DNA from: Chloroflexota bacterium
GTDB lineage: Bacteria > Chloroflexota > Dormibacteria > Dormibacterales > Dormibacteraceae
DNA: 64,000 nucleotides
Reading direction: 5' to 3'
Assembly (NCBI GenBank): GCA_005881275.1
Contig: VBEF01000042.1
Location: 1-64,000, forward strand
Notes under the pieces: model-generated
What the model saw: only the letters and a program-made list of their open reading frames with translations
The model's database searches: none
Told to the model about the DNA's origin: nothing
Translations under genes and position numbers: made by a program
Shown: piece by piece, positions 7,669 through 17,084 of the stretch
Layout of the letters: every line of letters starts with the position of its first letter
How positions within the stretch are numbered: the first letter of the stretch is position 1

Positions 7669-9174
7669 GTGCAGTTAGTCCTCAGCTGGCCAATCCGACT
7701 GTTCGTCGTCGGTGTTTTGGTGTTCTCGCTGTTCGTCGATGGCGCCGGCTACGTCTACCGCATCGCCAATCACTACCCGCTGACCGGCAACGTGGCCGGG
7801 CTGCCGCCGAACTTCGGCGGCTGGCAGCTCTACTTCCATCGCGGCCTCGACCTGGCTGGTGGAACGCACATCGACTACCAGCTCACAAACTTCCCGGCGG
7901 GCCAGAACCGGGCGGACGTGCAGCAGCGGACGATCGCGGTGATCAACAAGCGCGTCAACTCGTTGGGCGTCAGCGAACCCGAGATCCGCGGCGCGGGCTC
8001 CAGCAACGACCGGATCACGGTCGACCTGGCCGGGGTCAACGCCGCGCAGGCCCAGAAGACGATCGGCGCGGTGTCGAAGCTGGTCTATACGAAGTGGGTG
8101 CCTGACAGCAAGGTCACGAACGGCCCCGAGGCGGGGTACAAACCCGCGCTTACCGGGTTGACGGGCGACGACATCTCGAGCGCGACGGCGACCATCGACT
8201 CCACCGGCACATCGTGGGTGGTCAACATCCAGTTCACCTCCGCCGGCGCGACGAAGTTCGACAACCTGACCCGCGAGAACGTCAATGCGTGCCCGGGCGA
8301 CACAACCACCAGCCTCACGGCGAACTGCGCGCAGCGCCACCTCGCGATATGGCTGGACATGACGCAGGCTGACATCGACCACTGGGATGACGCGTCATAT
8401 GTGGCCAAGGTCTCGTCGCCCTACGACGCCGCCTGCCTCGCGTCGCAGACGCCGGACAAGGTCTGCGGCAAGCTCCTGACCGACCCCATCACACGCGAGG
8501 AGATCGCGGGGGGCCAGGCGCAGATAAGCGGCTCGTTCACTCAGCAGAGCGCCAACGACCTCGCGACCGGCATCAACTCCGGCTCGCTCCCGGTGGACCT
8601 CGTGGCCCTGGACGTCACCCAGGTCAGCGCCACGCTCGGCGCCGAGTCGGTAAAGCTCAGCCTCGCAGCAGGGCTGCTTGGTCTGGCGATCGTGGTGTTG
8701 TTCATGATCATCTACTACCGCGTGCCGGGCCTCCTGGCGAGCCTCGCCCTGCTTTTCTACGCGGGCGCGGTGCTCGCGGTGTTCAAGGTGTTGCCCGTCA
8801 CGCTCACCCTCGCCGGCATCACGGGCTTCATCCTTTCGGTCGGCATGGCGGTCGACGCCAACGTCCTGATCTTCGAACGCTTCAAAGAAGAGGTGAGGGC
8901 GGGCCGCACCATAACCGCCGCGGTCGACGCGGCGGTGCGCCGCGCCTGGCCCGCGATCCGCGACTCCAACACGTCGACATTCATCACCTGCGTCATCCTC
9001 GGCTTCATCGGCCCGTCGGCGGTGAAGGGGTTCGCCATCACACTGGGCATCGGAGTCGCGGCGAGCCTGATCTCTTCGATCATCGTCACGCACAACCTGC
9101 TTGCGATCGTGCTGACCGCCGGCGGTTTCCGCCGCCCAGCGCTACTCGGAGTAGACCGTGTCAGAAGTGTCTGA
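7669..9174 (+). CDS. secD: Protein translocase subunit SecD
   Basis: 501-residue RND-superfamily subunit of the SecDF complex, which uses proton-motive force to pull secreted proteins outward. An N-terminal membrane helix (about 8-27) is followed by the P1 head region with the family motif GLDLAGGTHIDY (about 62-75), a large extracytoplasmic domain with AVINKRVNSLGVSEPEI, and five C-terminal helices containing GFILSVGMAVDANVLIFERF, the SecD TM4 signature. GTG at 7669. Its 3' end overlaps secF by 17 bp. Confidence 0.95.
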   Translation: MQLVLSWPIRLFVVGVLVFSLFVDGAGYVYRIANHYPLTGNVAGLPPNFGGWQLYFHRGLDLAGGTHIDYQLTNFPAGQNRADVQQRTIAVINKRVNSLGVSEPEIRGAGSSNDRITVDLAGVNAAQAQKTIGAVSKLVYTKWVPDSKVTNGPEAGYKPALTGLTGDDISSATATIDSTGTSWVVNIQFTSAGATKFDNLTRENVNACPGDTTTSLTANCAQRHLAIWLDMTQADIDHWDDASYVAKVSSPYDAACLASQTPDKVCGKLLTDPITREEIAGGQAQISGSFTQQSANDLATGINSGSLPVDLVALDVTQVSATLGAESVKLSLAAGLLGLAIVVLFMIIYYRVPGLLASLALLFYAGAVLAVFKVLPVTLTLAGITGFILSVGMAVDANVLIFERFKEEVRAGRTITAAVDAAVRRAWPAIRDSNTSTFITCVILGFIGPSAVKGFAITLGIGVAASLISSIIVTHNLLAIVLTAGGFRRPALLGVDRVRSV

Positions 9175-10180
9175 CGTCAGGGCTGAAGAGCAGGGGGCGG
9201 ACATCGCCCCCGATGGTGGCGCTGCGGCGCAGCCAGACGCCGGGGCAGCTGCGCAGCCGGTCCCCGAGCCACGCGTCCGCCGGCTCAACATCATCGGCCG
9301 GCGCAACCTCTTCTTCGCGCTTTCCTTGATCATCATCATCCCCGGCATCGTCTCGATGGCCACACGACATTTCGCTCTGGGCATCGATTTTGCCGGCGGC
9401 ACAGAGATCACCGCGAGCTTCGCCAGCCACCCATCACTCGCCGAGGTGCAGCGGGCCGTAGACGCGGAGAACCTCAACGGAACTGTCATCGAGACCAGCG
9501 GAGGCAGCTACATCGTTCGCTACCCGCCCCTCAACGCTGCGCAGGTCACCGGCGTCCAGAACGACCTGCAAAGCAGACTTGGGTCGACCAACGTCCAGCA
9601 GATCCTGGTTGTAGGGGCCACGATCGCAGGCGAAACGATTCTGCTCTCGCTGCTCGCCGTGGTGGCCGCGGCGGTCGCCATCCTGGCACTCCTCGCCTGG
9701 CGGTTTCACAACGTGCCCGGTGGATGGCGCGCAGGCTTTCAGTTCGGCGGTTCGGCCCTCCTCGCACTGCTGCACGACGTCTTCATCCTGACCGGGGTCT
9801 TTTCGATCCTGGGCAAGGTGTTCGACCTCCGGATCGGAGAGATCGATGCCTTCTTCGTGACCGCCGTGCTCACGGTGGTTGGCTTCTCGGTCCATGACAC
9901 GATCGTCGTCTTCGACCGAATCCGCGAAAACCTCCGGGTCAGCCAGCGGCTTTCTTTCGAACAAATCGTGAACCTGAGCATCATGCAGACGGCCGCGCGG
10001 TCGATCATCACCAGCTTCACCGTCGTTCTGGTCCTGGCCGCCATCTTCATCTCGGGCGGTGAGACGCTCAGAGGCCTCTCCCTGGCGCTGCTGATCGGAA
10101 TCATCTCAGGCACCTACAGCTCGATCTTCAACGCGGCTCCGCTGCTGGTGGTGTGGCGGAGGCTTCAACCGCTGCGGTAG
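9158..10180 (+). CDS. secF: Protein translocase subunit SecF
   Basis: 340 residues. A long acidic/alanine-rich N-terminal tail (about 1-42) precedes the first helix (about 48-66), then GIDFAGGTEITASF, the SecF counterpart of the SecD motif, and a C-terminal bundle with VLTVVGFSVHDTIVVFDRIREN, the signature of SecF TM4. Start GTG lies within the end of secD; the pair forms the SecDF accessory complex of SecYEG. Confidence 0.95.
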   Translation: MSEVSDVRAEEQGADIAPDGGAAAQPDAGAAAQPVPEPRVRRLNIIGRRNLFFALSLIIIIPGIVSMATRHFALGIDFAGGTEITASFASHPSLAEVQRAVDAENLNGTVIETSGGSYIVRYPPLNAAQVTGVQNDLQSRLGSTNVQQILVVGATIAGETILLSLLAVVAAAVAILALLAWRFHNVPGGWRAGFQFGGSALLALLHDVFILTGVFSILGKVFDLRIGEIDAFFVTAVLTVVGFSVHDTIVVFDRIRENLRVSQRLSFEQIVNLSIMQTAARSIITSFTVVLVLAAIFISGGETLRGLSLALLIGIISGTYSSIFNAAPLLVVWRRLQPLR

Positions 10181-10200
10181 GGTTTGGTTAAGTACCGGAC

Positions 10201-10671
10201 ATGCCGACCTGGCCAATATCGTCAATCAAAGAGCTGCTCGAACCAACGCTCAACCATATGGGCTACGAGCTATATGCCCTCGACCAGTCAGGCCAGTCCG
10301 GACGCACGCTGCGGATTTCCATCGACCACAGCGCACCGATCACGATCGAGGACTGCGAGCGAGTGAGCAGGGTCGCGGGTCCGCTGCTCGACCGATCCAA
10401 CCTCATTGCTGGTCCATATGACCTCGAGGTCTCCTCGCCCGGTGCGGAGCGACCGCTGCGAACGCCTGAGGAATACGATCGGTTCAACGGCAACCGCGTC
10501 AACGTCCGTTACCGGAGCGGAGACTCGGAGACCGTGGTGGAGGGACAATTGGTCGCTGTGGATACGGCGGGCATCGCCGTGCAGGCGCCCGGTGCGCGTC
10601 GACGCGCGCCGGTGATCATTCACATCGCATGGGAAGACGTTGTCGCGGGCAGGCTCGCGGTCGCAATCTGA
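10201..10671 (+). CDS. rimP: Ribosome maturation factor RimP
   Basis: 156 residues. RimP assists 30S subunit maturation. The N-terminal domain motif GYELYALDQSGQ...LRISIDH and the central block SRVAGPLLDRSNLIAGPYDLEVSSPGAERPL are diagnostic. It opens the conserved rimP-nusA-ylxR-infB operon and overlaps nusA by 32 bp. A TTCAAC-N18-TTAAGT promoter-like pair ends 7 bp before the ATG, which would give a nearly leaderless transcript; this is weak evidence. Confidence 0.94.
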   Translation: MPTWPISSIKELLEPTLNHMGYELYALDQSGQSGRTLRISIDHSAPITIEDCERVSRVAGPLLDRSNLIAGPYDLEVSSPGAERPLRTPEEYDRFNGNRVNVRYRSGDSETVVEGQLVAVDTAGIAVQAPGARRRAPVIIHIAWEDVVAGRLAVAI

Positions 10672-11662
10672 GCCGTCCACGGAGAGCCTGGCCGAAGCGC
10701 TGACCGCGCTTTGCGCCGAGCTGGGCATTCCTTTCGAGGAGATGCTGCACACGGTCGAAATCGCGCTCGCGGCCGCGTACAAGCGCGCGTTCACCCCTGA
10801 GGGCGAAGTCGTGGTCGAGCTCGACACAAAGACCGGCGCGCTCGACGTGCGGAGCCGGATCGTGAGGCACGACGGCACCATGGAAGTCCGCGAGCTGCCC
10901 GCCGAAGAGTTCAAGCGGATGGCGGCCCAGACCGCGAAGCACGCCGTCCTTCGCCATATCCACGACCTCGAGCGCGACAAGGTGTTGCGCGACGTGGCCG
11001 AGCATAAAGGCGAGCTGGCCAGCGGAGTTGTCGACCGCATCGAGTCGGGCACCGTCTACGTCGATCTTGGGCGGGCCGAGGGCGTGATGCCTCCCGAGGA
11101 GCAGATCCCGGGAGAGCAGTTGCACCCGGGCCGCCCGGTGTTGGTGGTCATCCTCGAACCCCAGCACAACCGCAAGCAGGCGCAGGTCAGGGTCTCGCGC
11201 GCTTCCCGCGCTTTCGTTCACCGGCTGCTGGAAGCTGAGGTGCCGGAGATCAAGGCGGGCACGGTCCAGATTCGCGCGATCGCGCGCGAGCCCGGCCTGC
11301 GGACGAAGATCGCGGTGTCTTCGAGCGAGCGTGGTCTCGACCCTGTCGGCGCTTGCGTGGGTCCGAAGGGCGTGCGGCACCGCGCGATCCTGAGCGAGCT
11401 CGCCAGCGAGCACGTCGACATCGTCCCCTGGTCGGAGGACGCTGAAGCGTTCGTCGCGGCCGCCCTGGGGCCGGCCAAAGCCGACAGGGTGACGATCGAT
11501 CGCATGACCCGAACCGCGACCGTGCTCGTCCCCCGCAACCAGCTCTCGCTCGCGATCGGCCGCGATGGGCAAAACGCGCGCCTGGCCGCGAAGCTCACCG
11601 GCTTCCGGATCGACATCAAGCCCAGCGACAGCGATGGCCAGGCGATTGGCGAAGGTACATGA
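10640..11662 (+). CDS. nusA: Transcription termination/antitermination protein NusA
   Basis: 340 residues, the Gram-positive-type length without the C-terminal acidic repeats of E. coli NusA. Regions: N-terminal RNA-polymerase-binding domain (about 15-120), S1 domain (about 125-195, GELASGVVDRIESGTVYVDLG), KH1 (about 225-290, with GLDPVGACVGPKGVRHRAI) and KH2 (about 295-335, with NQLSLAIGRDGQNARLAAKLTG). The start is TTG at 10640, inside rimP; a later start near TESLAEAL cannot be excluded. Confidence 0.94.
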   Translation: MSRAGSRSQSEPSTESLAEALTALCAELGIPFEEMLHTVEIALAAAYKRAFTPEGEVVVELDTKTGALDVRSRIVRHDGTMEVRELPAEEFKRMAAQTAKHAVLRHIHDLERDKVLRDVAEHKGELASGVVDRIESGTVYVDLGRAEGVMPPEEQIPGEQLHPGRPVLVVILEPQHNRKQAQVRVSRASRAFVHRLLEAEVPEIKAGTVQIRAIAREPGLRTKIAVSSSERGLDPVGACVGPKGVRHRAILSELASEHVDIVPWSEDAEAFVAAALGPAKADRVTIDRMTRTATVLVPRNQLSLAIGRDGQNARLAAKLTGFRIDIKPSDSDGQAIGEGT

Positions 11663-11954
11663 TCCCTCCCGATTCAGGGGGAAGTCCCGGCCCAAGGCCG
11701 GGGATGGGGCCGGCCCGGTCAGGACGTGCGTCGCGTGCCGGCAGGAGGCGGGCAAGCGCGAGCTGATCCGGGTCGTTCGCCGTCCGGAGGGCGGGGTCGC
11801 GCTCGACCCGACGGGCCGAGCGTCTGGTCGCGGCGCGTACTTGCACGCCACCGCGGAATGCATCGAGCTGGCCCGCAAACGGAGGGCCCTGGACCGCGCC
11901 CTGGGCACCGCCGTAGAGCCTGCGGTCTGGTCTGAGCTGACCCGCCGCCCGTAG
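11634..11954 (+). CDS. ylxR: YlxR family (DUF448) RNA-binding protein
   Basis: 106 residues from ATG 11634 (MARRLAKVHD); the track ORF from 11565 is extended into nusA. The DUF448 fold motif is clear: RTCVACRQEAGKRELIRVVR, then DPTGRASGRGAYLHATAECIELA. The family sits between nusA and infB in most Gram-positive genomes; the B. subtilis homologue affects transcription of many genes and other members bind RNA. Overlaps nusA by 29 bp. Confidence 0.9.
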   Translation: MARRLAKVHDPSRFRGKSRPKAGDGAGPVRTCVACRQEAGKRELIRVVRRPEGGVALDPTGRASGRGAYLHATAECIELARKRRALDRALGTAVEPAVWSELTRRP

Positions 11955-12002
11955 GGGCCCAGGTTTCGAATTCGCCCCGAACGGCATAATCAATAGCTCT
12001 AG

Positions 12003-12833
12003 ATGAAGGCACACGAACTCGCGCGCGAACTTGGCATCAGCCAAAAGGAGCTGGTCAACTTCCTCCAGCAGAGGCGGCTGACCCGCAACGCCGCCGCGCC
12101 CCTGGCGCCCGGCGCGATCGAGGCCGCTCGCTCCGCCTTCAAGCCAACCTCGGTTGCGGTCAAGATCGAAACCAACGGCGACCGGCGTGCCGTCCTCCCC
12201 CCGACGCTGTCCGTCAAAGACCTGGCGGAAAAGCTGGGGGTCAGCCCGGTCGAGGTGATCAAGAAGCTCATGGCCTCGAAGATCCTGGCCACGATCAACC
12301 AGGTCATCGACTTCGCCACCGCCGAGATCGTGGCCGACGAGTTCGGCTTCACGGTCGAGCCGGTCGCAAGCGAGGACGTGGTGGCGGTCGAGTCGGCCGA
12401 AGGCCAGGGCGACGTGGTGACGACCTCCCGCGAGGAGCTGTTCAGCCTCGCCAACGAGGACCCCGCCAAGCTCAAGGCACGGCCGCCCATCGTGACCGTG
12501 CTCGGCCACGTCGACCACGGCAAGACGTCGATCCTCGACGCGATCCGCAAGACGCGCGTCGCCGCCGGCGAGGCGGGTGGCATCACGCAGCGGATTGGCG
12601 CCTACAAGATCGAGACCGCCGACGGGCACCCGGTCGTGTTCATCGACACGCCAGGCCACGAAGCGTTCACCGCCATGCGGGCTCGCGGCGCGCAGGTCAC
12701 TGACCTGGTGGTGCTGGTCGTCGCCGCGGACGACGGCGTGATGCCCCAGACTGTCGAGGCGATCCACCACGCGCGGGCCGCGAGGGTGCCGATCGGAGCG
12801 CGAGAACCGGCAAGGGCATCGACGACCTGCTGA
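12003..12833 (+). CDS. infB: Translation initiation factor IF-2, N-terminal fragment (interrupted gene)
   Basis: 276-residue frame holding the IF2_N helical domain ([20 protein letters not shown], and again [22 protein letters not shown]) and the first half of the G domain: G1 [10 protein letters not shown]2 [11 protein letters not shown]3 DTPGHEAF. After [21 protein letters not shown] the frame leaves IF-2 sequence and runs into an unrelated tail ending at 12833. The expected NKxD (G4) segment, about 40 residues, is absent and the downstream sequence resumes in another frame. Start ATG at 12003, a CATAAT -10-like box 12 bp upstream. infB is normally essential, so an assembly deletion is the first suspicion. 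Confidence 0.9.
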   Translation: MKAHELARELGISQKELVNFLQQRRLTRNAAAPLAPGAIEAARSAFKPTSVAVKIETNGDRRAVLPPTLSVKDLAEKLGVSPVEVIKKLMASKILATINQVIDFATAEIVADEFGFTVEPVASEDVVAVESAEGQGDVVTTSREELFSLANEDPAKLKARPPIVTVLGHVDHGKTSILDAIRKTRVAAGEAGGITQRIGAYKIETADGHPVVFIDTPGHEAFTAMRARGAQVTDLVVLVVAADDGVMPQTVEAIHHARAARVPIGAREPARASTTC

Positions 12834-12904
12834 CGACCATCGTCCTGTCGTCCGATATCCTCGAGCTGAAGGCGAACCCCGACCGCAACGCGATCGGAAC
12901 GATT

Positions 12905-13867
12905 GTGGATGCCCACCTCGAGCGCGGCCGTGGCCCGGTCGCGACGGTGCTCGTGCAGGCCGGGACGCTGAAGGTCGGCGACGACTTCGTCTGCGGACAC
13001 ATCTATGGCCGCGTGCGCGCACTGGCTGACGACCGCGGACAGAGCGTGAACGAGGCGGCGCCCGCGACCCCTGTCGTGGTCTCCGGTATGAGCGAGGTCC
13101 CCCAGGCGGGTGACATCTTCCAGGTCGTCGGGTCGGAAAAGGCCGCGCGCCAGATCGCCCTGACCAAGCTCATCGAGAGGCGCGCACAGGAAGCCGCGCG
13201 CGACGTCACCCCGCGCATCACGCTCGAGGATTTGGCTCGGCGCGCCAAGGAAGGAGAGGTCAAAGAGCTCAGCCTGGTCGTCAAGGCCGACGCGCAGGGC
13301 ACGCTCGAAGCCCTGCTCGCGGCGCTGCAGAAGATCGAGGATCCCGTGGTAGCGATCAAGATCGTGGGCCAGGGGGTGGGCGCCGTAAGCGACTCGGACC
13401 TGCTGCTCGCGAGCGTCTCGAGCGCGATCATCGTCTGCTTCAACCTCAAGCCGACGCCGGCCAGCACGGCCGCCGCCGAGCGGGCGAAGGTCGAGGTCCG
13501 CTACTACGACGTCATCTACAAGCTGACCGAGGACGTCGAGCGCGCCGCCAAGGGCTTGCGCGAGCCGACGTATCGTCAGATCCGGGAGGGTCGAGTCGAG
13601 GTCATCACCCCGATCAAGATTCCGCGCCTTGGCATCATCGCCGGATCCCGCGTCGTGGAGGGCAAGGTCAGCCGTGGAGGCTGGGTCAAGCTTTTCCGTG
13701 CCAGAGAGCAGGTCTTCGAGGGCCGGGTCACCTCCCTCAAGCACTTCAAAGAGGACGTGCGGGAGATGCCGGCCGGGCAGGAGTGCGGTATCGGGCTCGA
13801 GGGCTGGGAAGACTTTCTGGCCGGCGACACCATGGAGACGTATCGACTCGAGCGGGAAGAAATATAG
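12905..13867 (+). CDS. infB: Translation initiation factor IF-2, C-terminal fragment (interrupted gene)
   Basis: 320 residues from an in-frame GTG, but IF-2 homology in this frame already begins at 12797 ([12 protein letters not shown], the G5 region). Contains domain II ([21 protein letters not shown]), domain III (about 120-215, [20 protein letters not shown]) and the fMet-tRNA-binding C2 domain (about 235-320, with [16 protein letters not shown]). With the upstream fragment it makes one IF-2 lacking about 40 residues around the G4 motif and shifted in frame near 12795. Whether 12905 is ever a real start is unknown. Confidence 0.88.
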   Translation: MDAHLERGRGPVATVLVQAGTLKVGDDFVCGHIYGRVRALADDRGQSVNEAAPATPVVVSGMSEVPQAGDIFQVVGSEKAARQIALTKLIERRAQEAARDVTPRITLEDLARRAKEGEVKELSLVVKADAQGTLEALLAALQKIEDPVVAIKIVGQGVGAVSDSDLLLASVSSAIIVCFNLKPTPASTAAAERAKVEVRYYDVIYKLTEDVERAAKGLREPTYRQIREGRVEVITPIKIPRLGIIAGSRVVEGKVSRGGWVKLFRAREQVFEGRVTSLKHFKEDVREMPAGQECGIGLEGWEDFLAGDTMETYRLEREEI

Positions 13868-13899
13868 GCAAGCCTGTGCTTGCTGATGCGGAGGTCATC

Positions 13900-14289
13900 A
13901 TGACCAGCTACCGCGCGGACCAGGTCGGGGAGCAGGTGCGCGAAGAGATCATGTCCATCATCCGGCGGGATCTCAAGGACCCGCGCATCGGGTTTGTCAG
14001 CATCACCGCTGTGCGCATGTCGCCTGACCTGCGCCAGGCGCGTGTACGTGTGAGTGTGCTCGGCAACCCTGAGGAGAAGAAGGCGTCGATCAAAGGTCTT
14101 GTCTCAGCCAAGGGCTTGATCAGGCATGAGCTCGGCCGGCGGCTGCAGAACTTGAAGTTCTCGCCCGAGCTTCGCTTCGAGCTCGACCCTTCGATCGAGT
14201 ACAGCGTGCACATCGCGGAGCTGTTGAAAGAGGTTCTGCCGCAGGGCAACGGATCCGACGGCGGCTCGGACCAGGAGCGAACGTCATAG
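13900..14289 (+). CDS. rbfA: Ribosome-binding factor A
   Basis: 129 residues from ATG 13900, which has GGAGG at proper spacing; the longer track ORF from 13783 overlaps infB in another frame. RbfA is a KH-like cold-shock factor for 30S maturation. Diagnostic segments: QVREEIMSIIRRDLKDPRIGFVSIT and the C-terminal LKFSPELRFELDPSIEYSVHIAELL. Ends in TAG at 14287-14289, one base after an in-frame ATA of the next gene (ATAG). Confidence 0.94.
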   Translation: MTSYRADQVGEQVREEIMSIIRRDLKDPRIGFVSITAVRMSPDLRQARVRVSVLGNPEEKKASIKGLVSAKGLIRHELGRRLQNLKFSPELRFELDPSIEYSVHIAELLKEVLPQGNGSDGGSDQERTS

Positions 14290-14321
14290 CAACCGCACAG
14301 CGCGACAAGCCGCTTCTCTAT

Positions 14322-15290
14322 GTGGAGATCAAGGACCTGATCGACGCGAACCAGGAGATCCTGATCTTCGGACACAAGGACGCCGACGGCGACACCCTCG
14401 GCTGCAGCCTGGCTTTCGCTGAAGCGCTCCGCTCGGAGGGCAAGGACGTGTGGGTCCTGGTGCCGCCGCCCCTGCCCCCGATGTACGGGTTCCTGCCCGG
14501 CTTCGACGACATCCTGGCCGAACCTCCGCACGGCGTCGATCCGCATCTGGTGTTCTTCTTCGACTCGGGCAACCTCGAGCGTTCCGGGAATGCGGTGCGG
14601 CGAATCGCAACGCACGCGACGATCGTCAATGTCGATCACCATCCGTCGAACAGTCGCTTCGGCGACATCAACGTGATCGACCCCAATGCTTCGGCGGTGG
14701 GCCAGATGGTCATGGAGATGGTCGACCACTTCGGCTACCCGATCACGCCGACGATGGCCGTGAATCTCTACGTTGCGCTGCTCACCGACACCGGAGGGTT
14801 CCGACACGAAAACACGACGCCGCGAGCCCTCGAGGATGCCGCCCGGCTCGCGCATCTGGGCGCGGACCCAGGACATATCGCCACACAGGTTTACAAGATG
14901 AGGCCGGAAACGACGTTGAAGCTCAGCGGCCTCGCGCTCGCCACGATGCGGGTGGAGATGGACGGACGTCTCGCGTGGGCGAAGGTCACTCGGCGAATGC
15001 TCAAGGAGGCAAACGCAGCGATGGCCGAGTCGGAGGGCATCATCGATACGTTGAACAGCATCGCGGGGCTGGAGCTGGCGATTCTGTTCAAGGAGGTTTC
15101 GGGCGACCTGACCAAAATCAGCGTGCGCAGCCGTGGCGCGGTCGACGCCGCCGCCATGTGCGCATCGTTCGGAGGTGGGGGACACATCCGTGCCGCCGGC
15201 GCCGAGATCGAACGTCCGATGGACGAGACAGTGAAGATGGTGCTGGCGACCGCCAAGGAGGCGATCCTTGCCGCCTCAGCGCAGCAGTGA
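14322..15290 (+). CDS. nrnA: DHH/DHHA1 phosphoesterase, NrnA-like (nanoRNase / pAp phosphatase)
   Basis: 322 residues. N-terminal DHH domain with metal-binding motifs GHKDADGDTLGC (about 17-28), FDSGN (about 82) and VDHHPSN (about 105), plus DTGG (about 150); C-terminal DHHA1 domain with SFGGGGHIRAAG (about 285-296). NrnA degrades short oligoribonucleotides and dephosphorylates pAp. GTG 14322 is used here, but the frame is open back to ATA 14286, which overlaps the rbfA stop in the minus-one phase seen elsewhere. Classic position between rbfA and truB. Confidence 0.92.
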   Translation: MEIKDLIDANQEILIFGHKDADGDTLGCSLAFAEALRSEGKDVWVLVPPPLPPMYGFLPGFDDILAEPPHGVDPHLVFFFDSGNLERSGNAVRRIATHATIVNVDHHPSNSRFGDINVIDPNASAVGQMVMEMVDHFGYPITPTMAVNLYVALLTDTGGFRHENTTPRALEDAARLAHLGADPGHIATQVYKMRPETTLKLSGLALATMRVEMDGRLAWAKVTRRMLKEANAAMAESEGIIDTLNSIAGLELAILFKEVSGDLTKISVRSRGAVDAAAMCASFGGGGHIRAAGAEIERPMDETVKMVLATAKEAILAASAQQ

Positions 15291-16182
15291 CGCCTCGCGC
15301 TTTGCCACCGGGGTACTAAATGTCGACAAGAGCGCAGGCGAGACATCGTTCTCGGTCGTCAACCGACTTCGGCGACTGACCGGCGCGCACCGCGTCGGGC
15401 ACGCCGGAACCCTCGATCCCCTGGCCACAGGTGTCCTTCCAGTCCTTTTCGAGTCGGCGACCCGGCTCGCCGAGTTCGCGTTGAAGCTCTCGAAGACATA
15501 CGTCGCTGACATCCACCTTGGCTTCGTCACCGCGACCGACGATGCGGAAGCCGAGCCCGAGCCCGTCGCCGACCCGAGCGATCTTGTCGCTCGCGACGTC
15601 GTGGCCGGCCTGGCCGGCTTCTCGGGGCGGATCCTCCAGCAGCCTCCCGCTTTCTCGGCGGTCAAGGTCGACGGCAAGAGGGCATACGCGCTGGCGCGAG
15701 GAGGTGACCTGTCGCGGCCGGCACCTCGCGAGGTGGAGGTTTACTCCGCCAGCCTCCTTGACTTTCATCCCGGGACCCACGCCGTGGCGCGGGTTGAGGT
15801 GCGATGCGGCAGCGGCACATACCTGCGCTCGATCGCCCGGGATCTGGGCGATCACCTGGGAGTCGGCGGGTATCTTGGGCGCCTCGTGCGGACCGCCTAC
15901 GGACCGCTGGCGATCGAAAAGGCGGTGCGCCTGGACGGGCTGACCACGCCCGAATCAGTTCGGGATCGGCTGCTTCCGGCGGAAGTCATACTGCCGGAGA
16001 TGGAACGGGTAAGGCTCAATGTCGAGCAAGAGGCGCAGGTGCGCCAGGGTCGCGCGGTTCGCGTCCTGCCCGAGCCAGGACCTGGGCTGGTCCGCGCGCA
16101 TGACGCTGACGGACGGCTCATCGCGCTCGGCCACACCGATCCCCTACGGCGGACCTTCGTGCCGGAGAAGGTGCTGAGCTGA
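15268..16182 (+). CDS. truB: tRNA pseudouridine(55) synthase TruB
   Basis: 304 residues; makes pseudouridine-55 in tRNA. The catalytic motif is GHAGTLDPLATGVLPV, with the catalytic Asp. The N-terminus GVLNVDKSAGETSFSVV and the block PPAFSAVKVDGKRAYALAR are typical; a C-terminal PUA-like region covers about 240-300. TTG 15268 overlaps nrnA by 23 bp. The TGA stop overlaps an in-frame CTG that appears to start ribF (CTGA). Confidence 0.95.
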   Translation: MPPQRSSDASRFATGVLNVDKSAGETSFSVVNRLRRLTGAHRVGHAGTLDPLATGVLPVLFESATRLAEFALKLSKTYVADIHLGFVTATDDAEAEPEPVADPSDLVARDVVAGLAGFSGRILQQPPAFSAVKVDGKRAYALARGGDLSRPAPREVEVYSASLLDFHPGTHAVARVEVRCGSGTYLRSIARDLGDHLGVGGYLGRLVRTAYGPLAIEKAVRLDGLTTPESVRDRLLPAEVILPEMERVRLNVEQEAQVRQGRAVRVLPEPGPGLVRAHDADGRLIALGHTDPLRRTFVPEKVLS

Positions 16183-17084
16183 AGGTCCATTTTGGACTGC
16201 CAACAGGTCCGATCGGCCGGGTGGCGTTGACGGTTGGCAGCTTCGACGGAGTGCATCTCGGCCACCTCGACGTGATCGAACACGCGGTGCGGGCCGCGGC
16301 GGAGCTGAAGGCTGCTCCGGCGCTCATCACCTTCGAACCGCATCCGCGCTGCGTTCTCGACCCTGCCAACTGCCCGCAGTCGATCACGACGCTGCAGGAA
16401 AAGCTCGCGCTGATCGAGAAAGCCGGCATCGAGCACGCGATCGTGCTTCGCTTCGATCGCGAGCTCGCGGCGCTGTCGCCGCATGAGTTCATCGAGCGTC
16501 TGGCCGCGGCGATGGACATCCGGCGCTGGGTGATCGGCTTTGATTTTGCATTCGGCCGCGGACGCACAGGCAACGCCGACTGGCTGCGCAGCCACGGACA
16601 CGCCGTCGATGTCATTCCTCCATTCAAGATCGACGGCCGCGAGCTGCACAGCTCGGAGGTCCGGCGTCTCATCACGACCGGCGAGATGGAGGACGCGAAT
16701 CGCCTGCTGGGCCGCGAATACTCCATGTCAGGACCGGTGGAGGCGGGCGACCGCGTCGGGAGGCGGCTCGGGTTTCCGACTGCGAACATCGGCATCGAGC
16801 CCAACAAGCTGGTCCCCGCGCTTGGCGCTTACGCTGGACGTGCTCGCGCGCCCGAGGGAGATTTTGTAGCGGCGCTCTCCGTCGGCTACCGCCCGACCTT
16901 TGGAGGCACGCAGCTTCGCGTGGAGGCTTTCCTGCTCGACTTCGAAGGCGACCTCTATCAAAAGAGACTCGAGCTCCGCTTCGTTCGCTACCTGCACCCC
17001 GACATCAAGTTCGCGACGCCGGACGACCTGGTCCGCCAGCTGAAGCAGGATGTCGTGGACACGCGTCGCATCATCTCCCGGTGA
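16179..17084 (+). CDS. ribF: Bifunctional riboflavin kinase / FAD synthetase RibF
   Basis: Makes FMN and FAD. N-terminal nucleotidyltransferase motif TVGSFDGVHLGHLDVI, then ITFEPHPRCVL and FGFDFAFGRGRTGN; C-terminal riboflavin kinase domain with GRRLGFPTANIGI and YRPTFGGTQLRVEAFLLDF. The first canonical start is GTG 16221, but the frame is open to CTG 16179, giving LKVHFGLPTG, which matches the usual RibF N-terminus (MKV..GL). That CTG overlaps the truB TGA (CTGA), so I place the start there; 301 residues. The stop overlaps the next GTG (GTGA). Confidence 0.93.
   Translation: MKVHFGLPTGPIGRVALTVGSFDGVHLGHLDVIEHAVRAAAELKAAPALITFEPHPRCVLDPANCPQSITTLQEKLALIEKAGIEHAIVLRFDRELAALSPHEFIERLAAAMDIRRWVIGFDFAFGRGRTGNADWLRSHGHAVDVIPPFKIDGRELHSSEVRRLITTGEMEDANRLLGREYSMSGPVEAGDRVGRRLGFPTANIGIEPNKLVPALGAYAGRARAPEGDFVAALSVGYRPTFGGTQLRVEAFLLDFEGDLYQKRLELRFVRYLHPDIKFATPDDLVRQLKQDVVDTRRIISR

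Noticed and set aside
7675-8382. 235-residue minus-strand ORF opposite secD, and similar long antisense ORFs (for example 10616-11908 and 23055-24485).
   Set aside because: High-GC antisense shadows with no family motifs, directly opposite strongly conserved genes.
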